64,000 nucleotides of DNA. It comes from Notospermus geniculatus (lineage: Eukaryota > Nemertea > Pilidiophora > Heteronemertea > Lineidae). The notes beneath the pieces were generated by a model. That model was not told the origin of the DNA. It saw only the letters and a program-made list of their open reading frames with translations, and ran no database searches. Shown in pieces: positions 56,370 through 64,000 of this stretch. A program made the position numbers and the translations under genes. The stretch is from positions 475,006-539,005 of the forward strand of contig NMRB01000024.1 in NCBI GenBank assembly GCA_002633025.1. The letters are read 5' to 3'. Position 1 is the stretch's first letter, and each line of letters starts with the position of its first letter.

Positions 56370-58214
56370 TCTCCTTCAACAGAAAACTCCAGCAGATTAC
56401 ATTTACATTGTCAATACTCCCAAGATTCTCATTTGATATTTTCCCATACCTGCTAAAAAAGCCACAAATAATCTACCAGGAGTAGGCATCCCTAAACCAC
56501 TCCAGCGAATTGGCTATGAGATTGGGTCGGTTCTCAGGGAAAATGTAATGACGAGCCAGCAACTTTGATTGGATCAATGTAAAAAGTGGCTGTATTTGCA
56601 TTATTTTGATTCTTTTTGGGGCAGAGCTTTCTCGGGAAACAGTAGATCAACAAACTAAGCTAAATGAGGTATGGATTAGCCATTTTAAACTTCTGCGAGT
56701 AGGGGTATGGTTGAAACAAGTTAGTTTGATAAAGGGTGAGAGGGGCCCGGGTCTGAATTTTACTGACAGTGTGGCAATTAGGTTAAATTCCTCTGCCCTA
56801 TTACACTTCACCAGACCAGGGCATTGAAAGGGCACCTAGCTGGCAGAAATGGCGAGTAACAATATGGTAGTGGGTGAAATGGCTGTAGGCGAAACGACTC
56901 GGCGGGGCAATATAATTCTAGCTCTAGGCAAAATGGATGTAGGCGAAATGGCAGAGATGGTATCTGTGTGATTGTCTAGCCAGAATAGCTATTTTTGTCA
57001 TCAGTGACAGTGTTGCGAGATGTGCCACTCCAAGTCAATTTCGACAGGTCTTAGTGAAGGGAGGGACTACGATATTCCATTTTGCGTTCATAGAATTTCG
57101 AGACGATCCCTTTAAGGTTCTCCAGTTTCAGAAGGAAGCAAATTCAATCAACATCGATCGAACGGAATACACGACTCATCTCTTAATCGCAACCGAGCCT
57201 TCCTGTCAATAAAATGTCAAAGTTAGTATCATATGAGAAAAGCTGGCGTCAGTTTCATAGCTGACAACAATACGTAAAGAAAGAAGGTACAGCTGATGAT
57301 CGGGATCCAGAGATGAATGTGATTGTCGACAATACAGTGTTATAAACGACTGGGCCGGATTAACACATGGTGCTTTTGACTGACGCCCTGGCATTTTCTG
57401 AAAATGTCATCATTATTTTCTGTATGTCCCGAACAGTGGAAGATTTCTTAAACATGTTAAATGATCTGATGAAGTCAGACATAAAGATCATCAACGTATA
57501 CTTGATAACAGTATTACTAGAGAGAGGAGTATCAATAGGACATTATTAGCTCTGATCGTGTAACAGCGACCTTCATGCATAAGATCAGATCGTACAAAAG
57601 TACAACAGACTGGTTGGATGGATCCTATATCCCCTTTTACACATGGAAATTCTTAACGTGTTTGGTCCTGAGCTTGGTTCGGTACAATTTTGCCTAGTGT
57701 GAGCAGGTTGCGACAGCTTGTCCCGTACCAAAGTTTGCTGATTTTGAAGAATTTAGTACTCTCAAAAAATTTCTGGCAGAGACCCTGCTCCTGGATGGAT
57801 TCCCCCACTAGGAGACAGTGAAAGCAAATACTACACCACAACTAGCACCCTCTTTTCTCAAGAACCAAACAATTTCAGGACACAATACTTCTGCAATATT
57901 TCATCATGACTGTCTCACTTGACTTGGTCATTTTTCATCAGTTCTCAGACCAGAGGTGCCACTCAGACTGGCTATTCTTGTGTTTTCCGTCGTCATAGAA
58001 ACCTGATAAATATGACCAAAGGATAATGTTGTATACGTGATAAAAACATGAAAGATATTGGTTGGTAAGGGACCTTTGTTTGTGGTCAAAGATTCGGGTA
58101 AATCTGTCATCTAATTTATCTTTCTCGTCCCTTTGATGCACCCTGCGACATGAGGGGGGGGGTTCTGATCAAATCAAGAGAGATTCTGCACTGGGTGGTG
58201 AACTTTCAAGCAAG
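56370..58214. other. No gene recognised
   Basis: A short run of GGCGAAATGGC/TGTAGGCGAAA repeats occurs near 56,870-56,955. Nothing else identified. Confidence 0.45.
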
Positions 58215-58755
58215 TCAACTATGGTAATAGAGCGTAACAACAGTGAAGTGTAACGACAGGGTAATGAAGTGTAACAACAGTAGTGTAACGTCAGGAGAGT
58301 GTAACAATAGGAGAGTGCAACAATAGGAGAGTGCAACAATAGGAGAGTGTAACAATAGGAGGGTGTAACAATAGGAGAGTGAAACAATAGACGAGGGCAA
58401 CAATAGGACAGTGTAACAATAAGAGAGGGCAATAATGAGAGAGTGTATAACAGGAGAATGAAACAATAGGAGAGTGTAACAATAGAAAGGGCAACCATAG
58501 GAGAGCACAACAATAGAAAGGGCAACAACAGGAGAGCACAACAATAGAAAGGGCAACAACAGGAGAGCGTAACAATAGAAAGGGCAACAACAGGAGAGTG
58601 TAACAATAGAAAGGGCAACAACAGGAGAGCGTAACAATAGAACGAGCAACAATAGGCGAGTGTAACAATAGAAAGGGCACTGGCGAGTGAAACAATAGTG
58701 CAACAATAAGAGTGTATAAGAACAGAAGAGTGTAACAACAGGAGTGTGTGTGTAA
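58215..58755. repeat. Minisatellite, about 17/36-bp unit
   Basis: Around thirty copies of AACAATAGGAGAGTGT-like sequence. From 58,500 to 58,640 they form a 36-bp higher-order unit (AACAATAGAAAGGGCAACAA plus CAGGAGAGCGT). The three overlapping minus-strand frames of 155-192 codons are cysteine/leucine-rich translations of the array. Confidence 0.95.
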
Positions 58756-58759
58756 CAAC

Positions 58760-59365
58760 CCAGCAGAGAATGTGCTCTAGTCACACTGGTCATGATAGTG
58801 ATAGATTTCTGAACTTCAGCACCACCAAGTGATTGTACATTGTCGTGAGGTTGGAGTGGGCGATAAATTCCACGTAAATGGTGCCTAATGCAGTTTATAT
58901 TGCTACTTCCTGAGATTTTCTCTTAATATACATACACCATCACAAAATTCATGAGCTAAAATGCTTTCGACAATAGCATGGTAATTTAGAAATTGGTGAA
59001 TATCCCCTTCTCTTAAAAGTCGAAAGTCTGATGACCGTTGTATCATAACCGACCAGTAGATAAAGCAGGGACGAGCTCTTAAACAGGAGACGTTAATGAA
59101 AAATACCCCCGTAATAGCAATATTCATGAAGTCCATTTTTTCTCAGAAAAGTAATGGGCATGTAGATATAGCATGCAGTAACCATAGAAATAAGGTTTCT
59201 CCGCTGGAGCCCATAAATCTTGGCGAAGCTTCTTGATAATCTCTTTAACGCTCTTAACTGCTCCCGTGGGACGGAGGAGGCAGTAAAGGTAATGGAACAT
59301 TGTGCGATGAGGGGACAGGGATGCTAATGAGGTGCTGGATCACAGACGCAGGTGGAACAGGAATG
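58760..59365. other. No gene recognised
   Basis: No supported features. Confidence 0.5.
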
Positions 59366-59371
59366 GATAGC

Positions 59372-59598
59372 AAGGACCCTGGTAAGTATGGAAGAGGCCA
59401 TCTCAAGCTACTCATGTCCCTCACTTGAATGGGAAATATTACTTGCCCTTGCCAAGATAGAAGGTACAAGGCACCATGGGCTGTGGTCCCATGTGATGGA
59501 CGTGAAGAGCCAGGGGTGATTAATCCTACATGTATATGGCCCAGGCTGGATTCGACCTGGGCCCCACTGCCTGCTAAGCGGACCTGATAACCAGGTTA
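59372..59598 (-). mobile_element. Family-A SINE
   Basis: Minus-strand copy: CCTGGTAAGTATGGAAGAGG, CTACTCATGTCCCTCACTTG, GATTAATCC and a head ending near 59,598 (GCTAAGCGGACCTGATAACC). The extreme tail is missing. Confidence 0.82.
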
Positions 59599-60164
59599 TT
59601 CGGATTCTTGTCAGGATGTCTTGTCCTGGTTGATGATTGGTTAACACGCTTGACTTCCAATCCTTACCAAGGTCAGTGTGTCACCCCTAGTACCTGGGTG
59701 TCTATGCCAGGGCAAGCAAAAGACCCCAGACAGGTGATAGCCGCCTGTAGTGGACACCACCTCCAGCAAAATCTAACAGGGTTTACAGACGCTATGTAGT
59801 GATACAATATATGAAGAAAACTAAGGGAAAAGCAAACAAAATATGATTCAGCCTTCATTTTGCACAATCTCGTCAATCCACTTTTTTAGTACTTCAGAAC
59901 AAATTAAAACTTAGTCAGGTAAGAACCAAAATTGAAAAGCGATACTCGAAAAAACAGAATCTTTTCATAAGAAAATGCACGTAACCAAGGTAACAAGAAC
60001 ATCATTTGATTCTTAAAACTTCAGGGAATCGCTATGCACTTAACGCTACAATAGACTTATTGGGTGTGTTGGTATCAATGCAGTAGAACATATAGTAGAC
60101 CAGACTGGATAGGGATTGTCCCAAGTGGTAGGATTCGGGTAATTTGAGTCGTCCAGGGAGCTGG

Positions 60165-60695
60165 ATTTGAGTCGATCCCATCCAAGGGTTAGGATTTGGG
60201 TTATCCAGGGGTAGGAGAGTCATTCATGGGTAGGATTCGGGTCATCCAGGGGTAGGATTTGGGTCACACAGGGATAGGATTTGGGTCATCCAGGGGTAGG
60301 ATTTGGGTCATCCAGGGGTAGGATTTGGGTCATCCNNNNNNNNNNNNNNNNNNNNNNNNNNNNNNNNNNNNNNNNNNNNNNNNNNNNNNNNNNNNNNNNN
60401 NNNNNNNNNNNNNNNNNNNNNNNNNNNNNNNNNNNNNNNNNNNNNNNNNNNNNNNNNNNNNNNNNNNNNNNNNNNNNNNNNNNNNNNNNNNNNGGATTTG
60501 GGTCATCAAGGGTAGGATTTGGGTCATCCAGGGATAGGATTGGGTCATCCAGGGATAGGATTTGGGGTCATCCAGGGGTAGGATTGGGTCATCCAGGGGT
60601 AGGATTTGGATCACCCAAGCGGTAGTTTTGGGATCACGCAAGAGGTAGGATTGGGATCATCCAGGTTGGGGAACTGGTATCATCCAAGTGGTATT
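60165..60695. repeat. Minisatellite, 22-bp unit, broken by 158 N
   Basis: GTAGGATTTGGGTCATCCAG plus GG repeats from about 60,165, with the assembled array resuming after the gap at 60,494. Gap length is probably an estimate, so the true array may be longer or shorter. Confidence 0.95.
60336..60493. other. 158-N gap inside a minisatellite
   Basis: Undetermined bases flanked by the same 22-bp unit on both sides. Confidence 0.98.
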
Positions 60696-60699
60696 ACCA

Positions 60700-61625
60700 G
60701 CGTTGACCCAGCAGAATAGATGGTTTCAACAGTGTCATTTGGTCCAAGCGATATATTCAAATCACACCGTATTCAACCTTCATACTAAGAGGTTGTTTAC
60801 AATTTGAATGCCAGTAGATGACAATGGAATACAAACTAGGCTAAAAGCAACATGCTTTCGTCTAATTATAACTACTGCCCTGAATTTCCATACAATAAAT
60901 AATTATTAGATACATCTATGTGGCTGTAATGATAACTCGATAATGACTCTATGGTGATTATTCTTTATTAAGTGTATTGTGGTGTTGCTGTTGTCAGCAG
61001 GAGTCTTTGTTATTCTGAGTGATCAGTCACGATGTCAATGTAACATTATGATACAGCTGGTGGGAATGTAGGCCTACATCACAGTTTGTCATGTCTACAT
61101 CATTGTTTTTGCCACTCACTCTTACGTTGTCTATGCTGGCAGCACACCATAGGTGAGGTGAGGCGATATCGCACGCAATCTGATCGCCACCCATCTTCCC
61201 ATAGTCGGACCCACTCTCACGTTTTCAGGATGCAATTTCACGCCGGACTGTCATTTTCACAGGCAAAAGGCAAAAACAAAAGATTTCTACCATTGAAACA
61301 GTAGCATCAAATTTCTACGGCCTGTGAAATCGCCACGTTTTGTCACTCTCTGCCACAAAAATTGCATCAGTGGGAACAAAATGGTTTCTCTGCATTGTAG
61401 AGAATGGATTCATCTGTTGACAAAAATTGCTGTAAGTCTGAAGGTTCTCCCTTCACAGAATACAGAAGATGAAGGGATATACCTTGTATATTACATATTT
61501 ACACCTGGCACTGTATGTTATGAATGATAATGTACAAGGTACCCCGGGCTAACCTGTTACATTGGAATGGAACAGTAGCTTCATTCAAAGTAAGTTGCTA
61601 TGGTAGGGAAACCCCCTTTCTTGGG
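60700..61625. other. No gene recognised; one TIR-element end at about 61,138
   Basis: GGCAGCACACCATAGGTGAG with GCGATATCGC resembles the left end of the 32,385 element. The partner end is missing. Confidence 0.45.
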
Positions 61626-61626
61626 G

Positions 61627-61725
61627 CGTCAGAGTAGTGCAGAAGAAACATCTCGTGGCGGTAACATCTGAGGTCCCGGGTTCGATCCCCGGTCAGACCT
61701 GGTACCGGTACTCAAGTGTTTGGGT
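61627..61725 (+). mobile_element. Family-B SINE head, well preserved
   Basis: GCGTCAGAGTAGTGCAGAAG, GAGGTCCCGGGTTCGATCCC and CGGTCAGACC. A perfect B box (GGTTCGATCCC) is retained. Confidence 0.75.
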
Positions 61726-61732
61726 GACTCTC

Positions 61733-61828
61733 CAGGGGCGGATCCACGATTTCAGAAAAGAGGGGGCTCACTGTGCTAGAAACATTGAAATCTGTAGTGA
61801 ATTTCAATGATTTGCTCCAAATTTCAGA
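61733..61828. mobile_element. CAGGGGCGGATCC element, truncated
   Basis: The left end is as in the 28,538 and 37,560 copies, including TTTGCTCCAAATTTCAGAAT. It stops where the next element begins. Confidence 0.65.
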
Positions 61829-62003
61829 ATCCCTTGCTCTTATGAATTAACCTTGGTTTTATGAACTCCTGGATATTATGAACCCAATGCTTGGCTCCCA
61901 AAATTCATGCTCCTATGGATGAATCCTCATTATTACGAGCTCCTTGTTAGAACGAACTTAACCCTTGGACCCCAAAGGGTTCATAATAGCGAGGGAGCAC
62001 TGT
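61829..62003. mobile_element. Diverged copy of the 43.5-kb MITE
   Basis: CCTTGCTCTTATGAATTAAC on the left and AATAGCGAGGGAGCACTGTA on the right, with repeated TATTATGAAC-type motifs inside. Confidence 0.7.
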
Positions 62004-62009
62004 AAATTT

Positions 62010-63335
62010 GATGTTACCGTACATCTGCAAGTGCCACAGCTACCCACGCAAACCTGACATAAACAAGCTGTACCCCAAAACTATTGAGCTAGACAAACAT
62101 CACTATGCAGGCAAGCCCCATGAGAGATGCGGCAAGATTTCTTGACTGAGACGTAACCATGAATTATTGAACGTGTCAACGTGTTCGTCCCAGTGAGGAT
62201 TGCGTTTGTATATCTTCCAAGATTGGGAATCTGATAGTACACATATGATGGCGCAAAGGGTTGATCATTCATGGTACTTCTTTCCTGTTTCGGCCATCAA
62301 CAGAAAACACAATAGCAAAGAAAAGCTTCAATTGCATGCCAACGAAGCTCCCAAGTCCGGGAATACAAAGCTTCAGATGAAGCTACCACCACTTTCTTCC
62401 GAAAACACACAGCCCGCTGGAGACCGGGTACATCTCAAGAGCATTGAGCGTAACAGGTGACAGATCAGACACCAGAGCATGTTCTACAGGATTGCCCAAC
62501 ATGGAGGACACAAACAGCCTACATTTGGCCAGATGGAACAACTCCTGAGACCAAGCTTTGGGGACCTGTTGAGGACCTGAAAGCACGTTTCGGCACCAAA
62601 CCAGACGCCGTCCTTCCACACCAAATGTAATGCCCCCATCACAAATGTCCATCACAAAGAACATCACAAAGTTTGGCATCACAGATGTAAGCCATGGCCT
62701 CCACTCATTATGGATGACGTTGTGGCATGCACTTCTTCTCTGTGATGTCAAATTTCATGATGTTCTAGGACCAACTGGTGGTGGCATCTACGGCAGTAAA
62801 GTCTCCCATTGGGTGACATTCCCTCCTCTCATAGCAGGATATGGTCACCCCTCTTCACAGTCATACATTTGCGCAAAAGAGTGAATGAAGAGGAGCAAGG
62901 TAAAAACCTGCTGTGGGAGGATGCGGCATCCCCTCGAGTGCCAAACTTTTTGCACACATCCATCATTGACAAAACTTCCTCGCTTCACCTGTATTTCCAG
63001 CATGTTTACCACTGGTCTCGTTTGTCAGGTATTTATTTCTGTTGTTGGCAAAAAACCTAACAGCTTCCCAATGCATCATGAAAGAATGTACTTTTTCACC
63101 TGTTCTATCTTTGACTCAACTGCCCCTACTGTATGCGAGGAAGGGCAGGGTACCTCTGGAAGAACAGTCCGTTGAATTGGGACAACTGCAAGACACCAAC
63201 AGGTCTAGATTGGTGCCATGATCCTCTGCTACGCGAGTTTAGGAGGATCGGCACAGTCTATTAGTATTACAATTTTGATGAAATACCACCGTAGAAAATG
63301 ATGTCATTTGTGGTCATTCACTTCCATGATCTCAA
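62010..63335. other. No gene recognised
   Basis: Open frames overlap on both strands at 62,200-63,180 (the longest is 122 codons, minus strand 62,383-62,751). None shows a domain I recognise. Confidence 0.4.
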
Positions 63336-63340
63336 CTAGA

Positions 63341-63400
63341 AAGTGCCCGAGGAAGACCTTGGTTGGGGTCGAAAATTTGCAAAATTGGGAGACAACTTTA
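63341..63400 (+). ncRNA. Hammerhead-ribozyme-like motif (copy 2, decayed core)
   Basis: Same layout as at 8,340. Stem I is CCC (63,346-63,348) with GGG (63,387-63,389), and stem II is GACCTT (63,355-63,360) with GGGGTC (63,365-63,370) using two G-T wobbles. GAAA follows at 63,371-63,374, and stem III is ATTT with AAAT around GCA. The CTGAAGA strand is changed to a GAGGAA-type sequence, so this copy should be inactive. Stem I differs in sequence from copy 1 but still pairs. Confidence 0.35.
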
Positions 63401-64000
63401 TGTTTACTACCATTTTGTGTGTCGTTTTTTGGGCTCTGTGTTGGATATCATATCATTCACGCTCAAGGGCAAAAGTCACAAAAACGGTTGAACTGGGCTT
63501 ACCAGTGGTGATGGAGGCCTATCAAGGCCTATACCCAATCTTCTGAACTGTTCAACAATGATCGAGTCATGTGGAGTGCCACATTTTGTGATATAATCCA
63601 TGTATCGCCTCATGACCAACTGGAATTCCCTTGCTGGCAAGTAAGTCTCCAGATGGACCTTCAGGATCCTGAGTGTCCATCCGGGTATTCATTTGGCTGA
63701 TCCTCCTAATAAAACCCACCTGGTGGAGGATCGTGGTACCTGAACCAAACCAACCCGAAGAATTCTGCCAAACCAGCACCACGGAAAAAGGACTTTATAC
63801 AAGCAACAGACTATCACAACTATTTGGCTACCAATCCACGTCAGGCCACCTCAAACTCCATTACATTATTAGCAAGAAATTTTCCGCACAGTGTCCTCAG
63901 GAGGCCAGAACTACGGCCGCCGGTGGGCAAATCAATCAAGGTATAAGAAGCGTTCAGTGAACGCCAAGCCATCAGTAGCAGGCTAAAACCAATGATCATC

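Noticed and set aside
58169-58793. Three overlapping long minus-strand open frames (155-192 codons)
   Set aside because: They are frame-shifted translations of a short tandem repeat. All three frames stay open because the unit lacks stops on that strand.
60643-60760. Minus-strand exon ending in CTG|GTAATA
   Set aside because: The open frame is short, borders a minisatellite and has no homology that I recognise.
62383-62751. 122-codon minus-strand open frame
   Set aside because: Both strands are open here and none of the frames shows a recognisable motif. It could be decayed repeat sequence, but I cannot support a gene.

Overview
The window looks like nuclear DNA from an animal, most plausibly a marine invertebrate bilaterian; I cannot place it to phylum. 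The evidence is spliced coding exons with GT-AG borders, many tRNA-derived SINEs with A-box and B-box motifs, a dense and diverse set of short terminal-inverted-repeat (TIR) DNA elements, many minisatellites, and four runs of N (14,796; 19,306-19,350; 28,040; 60,336-60,493). There is no operon-style packing. I see no intact transposase, reverse transcriptase, rRNA or tRNA gene.

One gene is well supported. It lies on the minus strand as six exons between 48,969 and 41,607. The exons splice in frame to about 451 codons: a phosphotyrosine-binding (PTB/PID) domain built from the first four exons, then a charged coiled-coil-like stretch, then a long Ser/Pro/Arg-rich low-complexity region. The PTB sequence most resembles SH2D5, an SH2-domain adaptor. 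The 5' end of the gene, and any SH2 exon at the 3' end, were not found.

The rest is mainly repeats. From 1 to 16 kb there are SINEs (families called A, B and C here), several interrupted by DNA elements, plus two minisatellites. From 17.4 to 21.5 kb an approximately 1.9-kb unit is present twice around an N gap; each copy carries one insertion that the other lacks. Between 21.9 and 31.7 kb lie a 665-bp Harbinger-like non-autonomous element, a 43-bp minisatellite, a block rich in CRE-like palindromes and tandem arrays derived from SINE heads. From 32.4 to 40.4 kb there is a cluster of short TIR elements, including one element with two others nested in it. From 41.6 to 49 kb the gene's introns are themselves loaded with SINEs and TIR elements. 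From 49 to 64 kb there are six minisatellites, further SINE and TIR copies, and a hammerhead-like RNA motif that is also present at 8.3 kb.

The genes do not form a visible pathway because only one is recognised. The main interest is in transposon biology: empty sites, nesting order, target-site duplications, two neighbouring introns made largely of the same repeat, tandemly amplified tRNA-like heads, and the hammerhead-like motif. Coordinates of repeats are read by eye and may be off by several bases unless a target-site duplication (TSD) is stated.
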